Assembly: GCA_021234155.1 (NCBI GenBank)
Contig: JAJEKV010000061.1
Coordinates: 1,094,746-1,158,745, forward strand
Origin: Isoetes taiwanensis
Lineage: Eukaryota; Streptophyta; Lycopodiopsida; Isoetales; Isoetaceae
Length of the DNA stretch: 64,000 nucleotides
Direction: 5' to 3'
Under the pieces are notes generated by a model. The model saw nothing but the letters and a program-made list of their open reading frames with translations, did not search any database and was not told the origin of the DNA. Positions 1 to 10,235 of the stretch are shown in pieces (position 1 is the first letter of the stretch; each line of letters opens with the position of its first letter). The translations under genes were made by a program, and so were the position numbers.

Positions 1-205
1 GAAGCGCCATAAATAAGCTCCAATATTTTGGATGCGGGAGATGGCTGATGTGAAACATAACCATGAGTCCATCTGAGCGAAAGCATTTTTGTAATTTTGT
101 CTAAAATGCATTTTTGTAGCTTTTAAAGGTAAAGGGATGGCAAAAGGTAACAAAGGTGGGCGGCATAGAAATATAACTAGTTGGTGCATTCATGGCATTG
201 ATGTC

Positions 206-1501
206 ATGGCTATCCCTCTCTTTTCCATCTTATTGCTACTCTTGATGATGGTTGGGCAAGTGACAAAGCACAACAATATCTGACAAAATTGCATCATGTA
301 GATGCGAGGTCTATCCGTTACACGAGAAGCTAGCTTCGCGAGCCATAAGAGACAATTATCGATGGAAAACTCTCATGGCTACAAGAAAGAGTGCAAAAAC
401 AATATGTACGTGAGAATTATTCCGGAACACTTGATCATGCAAGTTACGTGATGGAGCTACTAGTAGGTACTCCACCTAAAAGTTACACGGCAATTATGGA
501 TCTTGGTAGTATTGTAACCCTCGCTCTGTAGCGGTACTTGCAAATCATGCTTGGTCCTATGTTCCATCCTTCTCAATCCACTTCTTTTTCCCCATCTCGT
601 TGCCATTCCCATGTATGTGCATCTTTAGTACAACCCTCTTGTCTTGGACATGTTGGAGAATATCATAATTCAAACGGTGAGTCTTGCATTTATAACATCG
701 TATGGTGATTCAAGTACTAGCTTTGGAGTATATATCAAAGAAGACATAACCTTCATGTCCCACTTAGGTCTAAATCATACTTTCAAGATAACAATGGGTT
801 GCTCGGGAATAGTCTCTCGGGACTTCTTACCCATATTCTTTGGTGTCGTTGGTCTAGGTCGTGAGTCCTCCTTCTCTCATCTCCCAATTACCCTCTCTTG
901 ATGGAAAATTCTCCTATTGTCTACCACATTATTCTAAGGATGCACATGGCACTTTGTTCCTTGGAAGCACCGTATCCTCTTCGATCATCATTCCACTCCC
1001 ATCCTTGCCAACTCTCCAAATGGCGGTGATTATGCCCAACTTCAAAGCATAATTGTTGGCAATCTTGTGATTTCAAGGTGTGATACTTCTATAGACATCA
1101 ACCCACGGGGCACCTTCTTTGATTCAGGAACTGTAATGACCTATTTTTTAGTAGTCCAGGTGTTTGATGCTATAAAAGCTGCATTTGTTGATGCTTTATC
1201 GGGCTTAGATCCGGATGATGAAATTGATAATTTGGATGATCATTACGGTGTTTGCTTTGATGTTTCAAACATCCCTAATGTAAAGGTCCCATCCATGACT
1301 CTTCAGTTTCAAGGGACCTCATGGCATCTTCCACAAGAGAACTATGTGATGTTTGAAGATTCCCTAATGTGTCTGTTGATGAAGCCTATAGATGATGATG
1401 CTGGAATCATAGGAAGCATAATTCAACAAGATCATATTATTTCCTATGATGTTAAAAAGATGATGATTTCTTTTACGAAGGCAGACTGCAGTTCCTTATA
1501 G
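206..1501 (+). pseudogene. Decayed nepenthesin-type (A1) aspartic protease gene
   Basis: Pieces of one plant aspartic protease can be followed across shifted frames. A likely start at 206 gives a hydrophobic signal peptide (MAIPLFSILLLLLMM). A mature N-terminal stretch near 425-500 reads YVMELLVGTPPKSYTAIMD, where the first active-site motif DTGS has become DLGS. Middle segments include an FxxGVVGLGR-like stretch at about 840-870 and GKFSYCLP near 910. An open C-terminal part at 1067-1501 holds the second active-site motif (FDSGT), then IIGSIIQQ...YDV and ADCSSL, the usual family ending. Stops and frameshifts occur near 280, 530, 700 and 890. The family is normally secreted or vacuolar endopeptidases. 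It is a pseudogene rather than a gene with introns, because the breaks lack splice signals and the first catalytic motif is altered. Confidence 0.85.
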
Positions 1502-2879
1502 TGTTTACGAGGATCAAATTGTTGGTCCTCATAGCTCACCATAATGGTGAAATAGAAGAATTCATTCGTCATTTTTTGTATTTTTTGTTATCTTTTATTA
1601 CCATGAAGTTGTAAAACAGCACTTGAAGAAGAAGAAGAAGAGTGTTTCTATCTCAGTCCAAAAATTAATAGTTATTATTATTAGCAGGCTTGCCTAACCT
1701 CTCTATAACAATTGCTGCAATTCTAGACTATTCACATGACTGACGCATCATTCAAAAATCTACGTGGCATAAGCTTAGCCCTTTGATCCTTTATTTTATG
1801 ATCCAACGGTTATCAAAGTTATTGAAAATTAGGAAATTCAAATAGCACGATTTCTACACTCCACAACGTGATCCTCTAGGCTTCTGCAATCCATCCTTTG
1901 TCAGTCTTAAGTTAAGGAAATGGATCGGTTTATGAATCATTGTATCGTTGAGATTACAATTTGCTTGCATCTAAGTCTATCTGAGAGGTTTACCATGAAT
2001 TTGTTTTCAGATGTATTGATGCGAGCCAACTACAAATAGACTTATTGCTTTATACATCGAGTTTTGTCACCACAGTTGTTATAAGTATCCAAATATGCTA
2101 TTCCCCATGGAAACATCAAAGTCAGTTGTAAAATGGAGTATAAGCAGAGCAAGTGGGAAGAGCTACCGAAGGGGCCTCACTTTCTCTTATGCATTATGGA
2201 TTTATATTTCATATCTCATTTTCTTTTGCATAGTGAAAGAACATTTTTTCTTTTTCGGTTGCTCCAAGAACTCTTGCTGTGACTTAGAGAGTCTAATGCC
2301 AGAATGTAAGCTTGATATATGATGCTTTGAAATGATTTTTAATAACTATTTTGTGAATGCTAACAAAAGCATGCCTGATTTCATTATTCATTTTCCATGC
2401 AGCAGCTCGATTTTGTCTGCTAAATGCTTTCTAGCTATCTAGAAATATACTTTTGCCCTTTGTTTTTAGCCTGAAATTTCTCATTTGGAGTTATACCTTT
2501 ATTCTGAACCATAGCAAAAGCTCTTTCTTGGACATAATATTGTGTCGAGATAGCCTTTCGTACTTGAGCTATATTTGCTTCCATATGATGGCGATGATGA
2601 GCTTTAGAATATTGATTATTATGGTTATACATTGAGCCAGGTTTGAATGGCATGGATATTAAGACAACCTGCTAGTTCTCTTGGCTAAGAACACGTCTAC
2701 TGTTCATTTTCAATTCAACGGCTTCATGTAAGATCGTATGCATGCAAATCCTTCTTATTGTGTGTCTTGCCCCCAAAATCTCAACAGGCATCCAAATACA
2801 ACAGTGGGGTAAGTCCAAATACATCAGTGAATGAACATTAGCATTTGCAAAATTAAACTGAATTGAATTGAATTCAATG
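1502..2879. other. AT-rich non-coding stretch
   Basis: No convincing coding segment is seen. There is a short GAA run near 1626-1642. The right edge (2856-2880) is a GAATT-rich tract that looks like the tail of the minus-strand LINE that follows. Confidence 0.5.
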
Positions 2880-3672
2880 TCTTTTATTGTCCGTGAAGAC
2901 CAATTGGCCTATGGGACCTAATATAAAAGCCAGCAGGCTTATTACTACCCGGGCTAAAAAACCTCATCCCGAAGGGTTTTTGAGGGAACAAGTAGCAGCA
3001 ATAAGACTGCTGGCAAGTTATACAAATATACATGATGAAGTATATATACATGTTATTGGTTGTTCGGGGGCATACCTGCGCCCTCATATCCATTACCTCC
3101 TGAGTGTATGATCCTAGTGATCGCAATGAAGCCTTGCTCAGTATTATGTGTAGTGGCTTGTCGGGCCTGACCAACAAAGTGTAGCATATTCGGATCTGAT
3201 TATACGTTGGGCAGCTCTGAAAAGTGTGACATTCAGCCACCTTAGTCTTGGCCAGATTGTTGTGCATATTTCTGGCCTGGCAGAATGACTCCAAGACATC
3301 TAGGTGAGACTGCATATCCTTTGGAGTTTGAGCTAGGAGGTCGACATCATCTGCATATATGAGCCGCCTAATGACCTGATGCAAAAGTTGGATCCCGCCA
3401 CCCCCATTATCAGTGAGTCAGCTTTCCAACTGATCAATGTAGAGCCCAAATAGTGTTGGAGAGAGAGGGCATCCTTGGTGAACCTCAATAATGTTGGTTA
3501 ATGGTTATCTTGTCAGCTGTATTCGACCTGAACAATGCTCATACATCCTGTACACCGCATTCTGCATACCCACAGGGATCCCTAGTTGTCGCAATCTTGC
3601 CTCAACTTTTCCCAAGGCACAATGTCAAAAGCCTTTACGAAGTCAAAGAAACAACAATATAGGTCTTGTCGA
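2880..3672 (-). mobile_element. LINE, 3' portion (left of the chromovirus insertion)
   Basis: On the minus strand this encodes the end of a non-LTR reverse transcriptase: a finger/palm stretch (FFDFVKAFD, around 3640-3670) and the catalytic loop YADDVDLLAQ near 3360, followed by a decayed 3' domain. The same element continues on the right side of the LTR retrotransposon at 24763. Bases 3668-3672 (GTCGA) are the left copy of the target-site duplication made by that insertion. The tail is GAATT-rich rather than a pure poly(A). Several frames are broken, so it is inactive. Confidence 0.8.
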
Positions 3673-5209
3673 TGTGACGTTCCACGTATTTATACGGTAT
3701 ATGTATAAATATACTGACACGTCACGCAGTAGGAATACGCCACCATGGGGGGGTTGACCTAAAAGGGATTAGTTTAGCTATGCTAAATTAATAAAGGGTT
3801 AGTTAAAGGTTAAATACCTAAAATTAAGGAATAATTATTTAATTAACTTGAGTAAGCCAATTAAGTTAATCTAATTAATTAATTAAGAGGAGGACACCTG
3901 GCAAACTCGATTGGCCAGTAGAAGACTGCTAATTTGGGGCAGCAAATTGGATCCCTATCCCAATTTGCCCCAAATCGATTCCAAGGAGAGGAGCTGCTGG
4001 GCGCCCAGATTGATTGAAGATGGAGATGCCACATGACAATGGATCCAGCAGGAATTCGGGTTAGTGGATAGATTAGCTTGACATTCTAGGGCCAGCGCCT
4101 CTGTCAGTCTTCTCTGTTTGTCTTTGATTATGATTAACCCTTGTTAGAACTGTTCTCAACTATGGATTATGCTCTGTGATGTATGGATGGATGTATCTTT
4201 GGTAGTATCTTTGTTAGCTCTTCCAGCGGGGTTAAGGGGGTAGAGACCTCGGACCTATGTTCATTAGTATGCTCCCTAGTAGCTCCCATAGTACCCAAGC
4301 ATTATTGCGGCCGTGCACAAGATCCCACCCATTTGTGGAATCTATGGCATGATTGAAGCACTAGACAAGGAGCCGTGGTGATGAAGTGTGGGGTGGGGTC
4401 TGCTGAGCATAAAGGCTACGGGGGACTCCTTGAGTGAGCTAGGCCTAATAGCCGGCTAGTGAACTAGGCCGGGTATGGGTCTTACACTCCCTGGGTACAG
4501 TGGTGTGATCATCCTGTACTTTGTGTAGATTTAGGGAGTAGGGTGGCAGATGCGGATCTTGGGTCGCCGATGCGGCACGTATTCTCTAGCTCACCCATGG
4601 AATCACTGCAACTCTGGGAAGGGACACTTCCCTGACCTGCCTCATCGGACCGGGAGATATAACCCGGAGTAGTCCCAAAGGGTGATGCCTTGGGATTGCG
4701 TCTCCGGAAGGCTACAATAACGCCATAGCTTGATTCAGCTCATCTGCAAAGTGTGCACAAGAGGGGCGGATGGAGTGGACAACCCTAACCGATGTTCTAT
4801 GCCAGCCAACGCCATGCCAAGATTCCGTCTGCTGATCTCCTGAGACCTAGCCGTCAGTTGATCCTCATTGGAGTCTAGCCGGGGTAGAACCAGGGGTTTT
4901 GGGATGTTTTCTCTAGTATTTAATGCATCTACTCTGTTATTATCAGTTGGATGGATGTGCCACCCTTCGTGGTGGTTACTTCTTATATGATTATGCTGTA
5001 TGCTAACCTTGTATGCACGCTTCCGCGACCTAGGAGTCCCATTGAAGGCGTGGGCCGAATGACACCTCCGTGTCCTTCACCCGGGCATCTTTCTATGGAT
5101 GGACCGAGTTAGACGGAGGGCCCTGTTCATGGCGAGTTGGTTGCCATGGGAGGGGAAAGTCCCCGTATGTATACGTCCGGAGCGCCGTATATGTTCAGGG
5201 AGCGTTACA
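3673..5209 (+). repeat. 5' LTR of chromovirus
   Basis: It is 1537 bp with TG...CA termini. It matches 23295-24757 almost base for base over long runs; the main difference is a stretch of about 80 bp (around 4227-4330) that the 3' copy lacks. The first 55 bp form an imperfect palindrome: TGACGT...ACGTCA outside, GTATTTATAC...GTATAAATA inside. I could not place a convincing TATA box. Confidence 0.92.
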
Positions 5210-5210
5210 G

Positions 5211-5224
5211 TGGTATCAGAGCCG
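5211..5224 (+). promoter_or_regulatory. Primer-binding site (tRNA-iMet type)
   Basis: TGGTATCAGAGCCG lies one base after the LTR end. TGGTATCAGAGC is complementary to the 3' end of plant initiator tRNA-Met, the usual primer for LTR retrotransposon minus-strand DNA. An imperfect hairpin (GATTTTGG...CCGAAATC) follows directly. Confidence 0.9.
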
Positions 5225-5924
5225 TGATTTTGGTTGTCCGAAATCATAGCACTGACCAAACCTCTAACTCGTTAGTTCGGTAGTTAGGTGGGAGTTTAAG
5301 CTAGTTGGACTGCTTAACCTTTCGATGTTTGGTTTTGTGCTAGGTTGATGTAGTAAATTGTGAGTTTTAGGAAGTTTAGGGCGATTTTGGAGGGAAAAAG
5401 GTGCGACTGGAGGACCCAAGTTTAGATGGGCCATAACTTTTTGTAGGTAGCTCGGATGAAGGCGAAAATGGTTCCAACGGATCGGGCACATCCAAAATAC
5501 CCTAGGGGGCACGCTTCCCGAGGTCGAAATGGCAACACCAAGGCGAAAAGTCCAAAGGGGCGCTGCTGTCGGATAAGGTGTTTCTTTTTGAAAGTTATTA
5601 GCGTATAACGCTAACAGCGCCCCATACGGTCACGCGTATAAAAATACGCGCCCGTTTTTAAAAAAAAAAAAAATTAGAAAGTTTTGAAAAAAACAAAAAA
5701 AAAAGTTTAGATTCAAATTTGTGCTTCTTTTTAGAAAGTGTGTTTCTTGAGACGTCTTCCTGCTGCCATAGCCGCCGGAGTTGAGCTCTCTTGCTGCTAT
5801 AGCCGACCTTGCCTATTACCTTGCTGCTACCCTAACCGCCTAGCGCCTCCACCCACAATCTAGCGCCACCTGCCTTAGCCCAAGCGCCCCACTTCCTTGC
5901 CACTAGTACCCGCTAGTCGCCACC
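5225..5924 (+). other. Chromovirus 5' untranslated leader
   Basis: About 700 bp lie between the PBS and the ORF1 start. No ORF is conserved. It contains an A-rich run (5659-5703) and ends in a C-rich stretch leading into the sequence GCCACCATGCC at the ORF1 start. Confidence 0.6.
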
Positions 5925-7011
5925 ATGCCACGTTTCAAACTTACAGTAGACCTCAAGAAGATGAACGTCTTTCAGCTTTATAGCGTGCTTGTAGACCATC
6001 TAGGGGATGACCATAGTGACGTCGACGTGGTTCTAGATTTGCTAGTGAAACACTTTACTGAGAACCGCAGAATACCATACCCTATTTTTCACTTTAACGA
6101 GCGGTTTCTTATGAAGCTAAATGCTGCAGACCAACCTTACACTCTTATGGAGCAGCCAGATCAAGCTTACGCCATCACTAAGTTTTACCCGCTGCCGACC
6201 CCAGAGGAGGATCCCATAGAGCTTATCCGAACTGAGGCCCAAAGGATTTTGCACCTTGCTACGATAGAGGACCTCCAGCAAATAGCTAGTGGCCTCCCAG
6301 AAGAGCGAGCTAGCCGTTTTTATTACCTTGGTAAAGGCCATGTGCTTATGTACAGGGACCATTACAATCTTCCTCCCTTTTACTGGAATGCAGAATTGAA
6401 TAGCTTCATCTTCGATGATATTCCACAAGAAATAACACAGGACCGCATGGACCTCATTGAAATTGACATGCAAGCTCGGCCGGACTGGTATCATGCGGAG
6501 ATTGCACGAAGAATCCAGGTACGCCTGGATAAGGAGGCCCGAAATGCTGAGACCGAGCGGATCCATAGAGCTGAAGAGGTTGCCCAGAATGTTGTTCCGG
6601 AGAAGGAGGAGAGATGGGGTAACCGAAAGAGGAAGCTTACGAAGCCAACAAGGGGAGGCGTCCATTACAAGAACCGGCTACAGAAGGATGCTGAGATCGG
6701 CAAGAAAACGTCGGCACAACGTCGGGAACAGATGGTGCAAAGGGCAAAACACCCCTCGACCGGCGGAAGACCTTACCCTTGCCTGTGCCAAAAAGCCGGA
6801 AGCCCCCTGGTTCGACCAGGCACAGTAACCCTGCGCGAGATACGTAAGTATCAGAAGACGACTGAGCCCCTGATACGCCGGCTACCCTTCTAGCGTCTTG
6901 TCCGGGAAATTGCCCAAGATTTCAAGACCGACCTGAGGTTTCAGGCTTTTGCTTTACTTGCGCTTCAGGAAGCTGCTGAAGCCTACCTGATTGAGATTTT
7001 GAGCGATGCCA
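5925..7011 (+). pseudogene. Chromovirus ORF1: novel N-terminal domain fused to a histone H3 fold (5' part)
   Basis: Translation starts in a strong context (GCCACCATGCC). Residues 1 to about 210 are an acidic domain I do not recognise (MPRFKLTVDLKK start, many Asp/Glu, aromatic patch YWNAELNSFIFDD). Residues 210-290 are basic. From about 6815 the same frame reads as histone H3: RPGTVTLREIRKYQKTTE, LIRRLPF, a TAG in place of Gln at 6891-6893, then [33 protein letters not shown]. The frame is cut at 7011 by the DNA transposon end. The missing end of the fold lies on the minus strand at 16206-16294. There is no extra residue in loop 1, as in canonical H3; KTTE and SDA differ from canonical KSTE and EDT. 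The tail before RPGTV is not a normal H3 tail apart from a possible STGG. The H3 identity is secure; its role in the element is unknown. Confidence 0.88.
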
Positions 7012-7032
7012 GGGTAGTTGCACGAAAGGGTG
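7012..7032 (+). repeat. DNA transposon terminus A
   Basis: This 21-bp terminus is identical to 16295-16315. The flanking GCCA at 7008-7011 is one copy of the target duplication within the H3 codons for Asp-Ala-Asn. Confidence 0.88.
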
Positions 7033-7359
7033 GATAAAAAAAGGGCCCAAATTTTACATTTACAAAGGCAAAATGTAGGCAATATTTTGGAGGGGGGGTC
7101 ATTAATACCACAATTAATGGTTGGAGGTTTGGGGAAAACCACATTTGGAAGGATTTTGAACGTGTGCGTTTTCTCCGTCCTGCTCAACAAGCCACTCCTG
7201 AACTCTCTCTCTGTTAGCAAAGCTCTGTCTTGAGCAGTGGCCGATTCGAATCCTTACTTGACGATTCTTAGTTCCCTTCTGCATCATAAGCTTCTTGGTC
7301 TTCTTAGAAGGGTCGAAGGCCGAGCACGTGATCGTGGTTTAGTTCTTAGGTTTGGGATC

Positions 7360-7509
7360 ATGACAAAGCCTCCATCTCGTGTTTCCCCAGAAATCACCAC
7401 GTTTGAAGCCAATGCAAAGGTCTCCAAAGCATGCAAAAGAAAGAAAATGAATGGTGGGACGTCTCCATCAAGAAAGAGAAAGCTACAAGTACATCAGCCC
7501 GAAGTTTGA
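7360..7509 (+). pseudogene. Basic N-terminal segment of transposon ORF (fragment)
   Basis: This is a short open stretch beginning at an internal Met (MTKPPSRVSPEITT) and rich in Lys/Arg: KACKRKK and SRKRKLQ resemble nuclear localisation signals. It probably belonged to the same protein as the ORF at 7652, but the 7510-7650 interval is out of frame. No family is recognised. Confidence 0.35.
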
Positions 7510-7651
7510 GAAGGTAAATGTGGAAACACCTTAGAAGCAACCATTTTGATACTCTTTATCCGTGGCTTTTTACAAATAGTGCAAGGAGTTTGGGGAGTGA
7601 AGCTCCAAAGAGTGAGGGGTTATCGGGGAGAGTAGGATCGAGCAAAGATGG

Positions 7652-8590
7652 ATGCAAGACTTCTTTAAAATGTATGAGTTTGTTTTTAATAGGACAGAGG
7701 TAGCAAACCATCATATACCCCTGTACTTTGCTCGAGCATATGCTCTTCATTCCAAGGGCATAAATGTTGATTGGGAAGGGCTAAAAGAGAGTGCCTATGC
7801 ATTTGCTAAAACTGCTCATAAGGAGTCTGACCTAACTGAAGTTATTACCTTGAAATCCTCCAATGTGAAAGCCATGCATGGTAAATCAGCAGTTGAAGAA
7901 GGGCAGCACATGAAATTGATGGCAGAATTGCTAGAAAGGAGATCCCATGACTCCTTAACTTTGAACAATCGATTGAAATCTTTTAAAAACAGGAGAAAGA
8001 TAATAGAATCAGATGTATGTAAATTAGAGGCTGAAAGGAGTACTTTGAGCAGAGTTATACAAAGCAAGGATGCTCAAGTGAAAGTCCAAATGGACAAGCT
8101 GGACTCCTTAAGAGCAAGCAAACAACCAATTGATTTGCAACTTGCCTTGGCAGCTCACTTTGAAGAAGAAAAGAAAAGTTTGGTTATGGAGATGGATGCC
8201 TTGCTGAAACCAATTGAGAACCTTTGCAATGAATTGGCTGAATTGGATGCTTCTGTCAAAGACATAACGACAAATCTGGAGGCAAATAACAGTAGTATGA
8301 GCAGGATCAATGAGATAATAGCTCAAATGGAGAAATCTGGTGTAATGTCATTGCATCCTGCTCCTGTTCATGGACCAGATCTGATAGCATCCACATCTCA
8401 TGTGGTTACAACATGTACCAGCTGTAATGACTGCCTCGAGTCTACCATGGTGATAATGGTATGTTGTGGACATCCCTACTGCCTATTATGTCTAGCCTTT
8501 AGGGTGTCTACAACGAACCGGTGCGTACACGAATGTTGCTGGCCAGAAGGGTTACGCCGAATCATTGGAATGCCAGGTTCAGATCAGTAA
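7652..8590 (+). CDS. Coiled-coil protein with C-terminal RING-like zinc finger
   Basis: This is a 312-residue ORF. Residues 20-60 (YFARAYALHSKGINVDWEGL) form a short compact region. Residues ~85-225 are strongly heptad-patterned and charged, predicting a long coiled coil. Residues ~255-300 hold a Cys/His cluster: CTSC, then CCGHPYCLLC, then CVHECC, close to a RING finger (C-x2-C ... C-x-H-x2-C-x2-C ... C-x3-C). RING proteins are often E3 ubiquitin or SUMO ligases. It lies 5' of the Ulp1-like protease gene, same strand, with about 450 bp between. The start may lie further upstream, since the reading frame looks damaged before 7650. It is the longest uninterrupted ORF of the transposon. The ligase role is inference from the motif only. 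Confidence 0.6.
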   Translation: MQDFFKMYEFVFNRTEVANHHIPLYFARAYALHSKGINVDWEGLKESAYAFAKTAHKESDLTEVITLKSSNVKAMHGKSAVEEGQHMKLMAELLERRSHDSLTLNNRLKSFKNRRKIIESDVCKLEAERSTLSRVIQSKDAQVKVQMDKLDSLRASKQPIDLQLALAAHFEEEKKSLVMEMDALLKPIENLCNELAELDASVKDITTNLEANNSSMSRINEIIAQMEKSGVMSLHPAPVHGPDLIASTSHVVTTCTSCNDCLESTMVIMVCCGHPYCLLCLAFRVSTTNRCVHECCWPEGLRRIIGMPGSDQ

Positions 8591-9047
8591 GATCGTGTTT
8601 ATGGAATGCATGGATCTGTTGAAGTTTTTACATACAGTCTTAAGTGTTTCATTTGTACATAGATTTGAATCTTTCTTGCCTTAGAATAAATGCACTTGAA
8701 TGTATTTTAATTGTTTTGAGCAGTTCTTTTTCACATCTGTAATTTCATAATGGTTTATGTATTTTCTCTTTATATGTACATATAACATGCTAGAATGCAA
8801 ATGAGATTATGATTACATCTATCTTTCTAGTTTTCTATTACATTTACAGCAGTCATGTTGGTAGATATTATTATACTATAAGTGTACATCTGTTTTACCA
8901 CTTCTGATTTACATCTAGTTTGCAATTTTTTTAGCTTTTTTTCATTGACATGAATTTTTCCTTTACATTTACCTTTTGACATGTTGGGATGTATATGTTA
9001 ACAAGATAATACAATTAATTTACTCACAAATTTCTTCAATGTAGATA

Positions 9048-10191
9048 TGGATAGCATCAAGAAACCAACAGCCACATTGACAGGTAGTATGTAGTATTGA
9101 TGTATATTTGCATTGCATGTTTGTGACTTCATTGTTACTTGGTTTAGGTTGCACGAAGAAATTTCATGGAAAAGGGTTCAAATTGACATACGAGGAGTCC
9201 TCTGGAGCTGAAACATCAGGAAAGGATGATGTCCTTGGTAGTGAAATAGAAGATGTGGAAGGTAACCGTTCTAGTAGAAGTGTTTTTAGCCCGATTTGTT
9301 AATGAATTAATTTTAGGGTTTATTCTTGTAGGTGAGATCCCAAATGTGGAAACAGAGTTGGCTTTGTTGCAACAGCAACACGAGCCATTCAATAGTAAGT
9401 GTCTCTAACTACATTCTTACTGTTTTAATTTAGTGCTGAACTCAAAAGCCTGAACTTGCCATTTTCCAGGTGAACGGGCTGATTTAAATGGTGAGCAATC
9501 TGATGACATCAAGCTGCCACCAAAGAATTCAATGTCAGGTGCATATTTTTAATGTTCTTTATCTCTATACCAAATTTGTATTGGGGTTTTAATTTGTTGG
9601 TGGTAGATGACACGGGAGAGGAGAGCCTACAAGTGAAAGGGGTAGCTGAATTGGAGAGCCTAGATCTTGAAAGGGCATGCAAAGTTGCAACAAAGGCTGT
9701 AGAGGTGTTCGTGAAAAAGGAGGACGAGCCAGCAAAGTTGAAAAGAAAGGTAGATTCAAGAAAGGAAGCAACAAATGTAAAAAGGTGAGACTTGCCTGTT
9801 TTGGGTGTTTAGTTTAGGGTTTAATTACTTGGAATTGTAATTATAGGCATCATTAACTCTTCTATGCTAATGCCTAATTCTAATATTAAGCATATGAATA
9901 CATCTCTGACTACAATACACTTATTTTTGTAGGCATAAGACTGCTCAATCAGAATCTGCTGCAAGGTATTTGTGTATGTTTTTTAAAACAATTGTAATCG
10001 TTTCAAGTTAACAATCTATTATTCTTTGTAGAATGGTGGAGAACATGAAGACGTTGAAGGCTCGCACTCCACTTTTCCCATTCAAGAATAGCCAGCCTAA
10101 ACCTCCAATGAAAGTGGTTGATCTAGACATTGAAGCTTTGTGCGCAGCCAACTCGAGGATGACAAACCTCCTTATGGAACTTTATGGCAGG
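9048..10191 (+). CDS. Ulp1-like protease gene, 5' exons 1-7 (split by inversion)
   Basis: Seven exons fit clean GT-AG introns and stay in phase: 9048-9082, 9149-9261, 9331-9393, 9470-9538, 9606-9784, 9934-9965, 10032-10191 (edges within a few bases). They encode an acidic/Lys-rich linker (LTYEESSGAETSG, KKEDEPAKLKRK), then VDLDIEALCAAN and MTNLLMELYGR. The last exon ends GGCAG/GTGATTT. The intron runs to the breakpoint at ~10236 and resumes on the minus strand at ~22070, ending ...AATTAG at about 22017. There the next exon (YLHDKLPQEW) continues in frame; MELYGR plus YLHDKL matches the N-terminal helix region of Ulp1/SENP peptidases. As it stands the gene cannot be transcribed as one unit. 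Confidence 0.72.
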
Positions 10192-10235
10192 TGATTTTCC
10201 ATTCTTTCCGTGTTTTGAAGCATTCAAGAGGAGTT

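Larger units (their letters stand above)
7012..10235 (+). mobile_element. Nested DNA transposon, left part (to inversion breakpoint)
   Basis: It begins with GGGTAGTTGCACGAAAGGGT (7012-7031) directly after GCCA (7008-7011). The identical 21-bp end recurs at 16295, preceded by TGGC, the complement of GCCA. The two ends now point the same way because the region between ~10236 and ~22070 is inverted; originally they were terminal inverted repeats flanked by a 4-bp GCCA target duplication. This part carries a coiled-coil/RING-like ORF and the 5' exons of a Ulp1-type protease gene. The breakpoint at about 10236 lies inside an intron of that gene. Confidence 0.85.

Noticed and set aside
5925-6893. 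The ORF at 5925 as the Gag protein
   Set aside because: A proper Gag with core motif and zinc knuckle is at 13018-14457. The 5925 ORF has no Gag motif and runs into an H3 fold.
6815-7011. Definite CENH3 identity for the chromovirus H3
   Set aside because: Some residues (KTTE, SDA) recall CENH3, but loop 1 has canonical length and the [21 protein letters not shown] core is canonical. A tree is needed.
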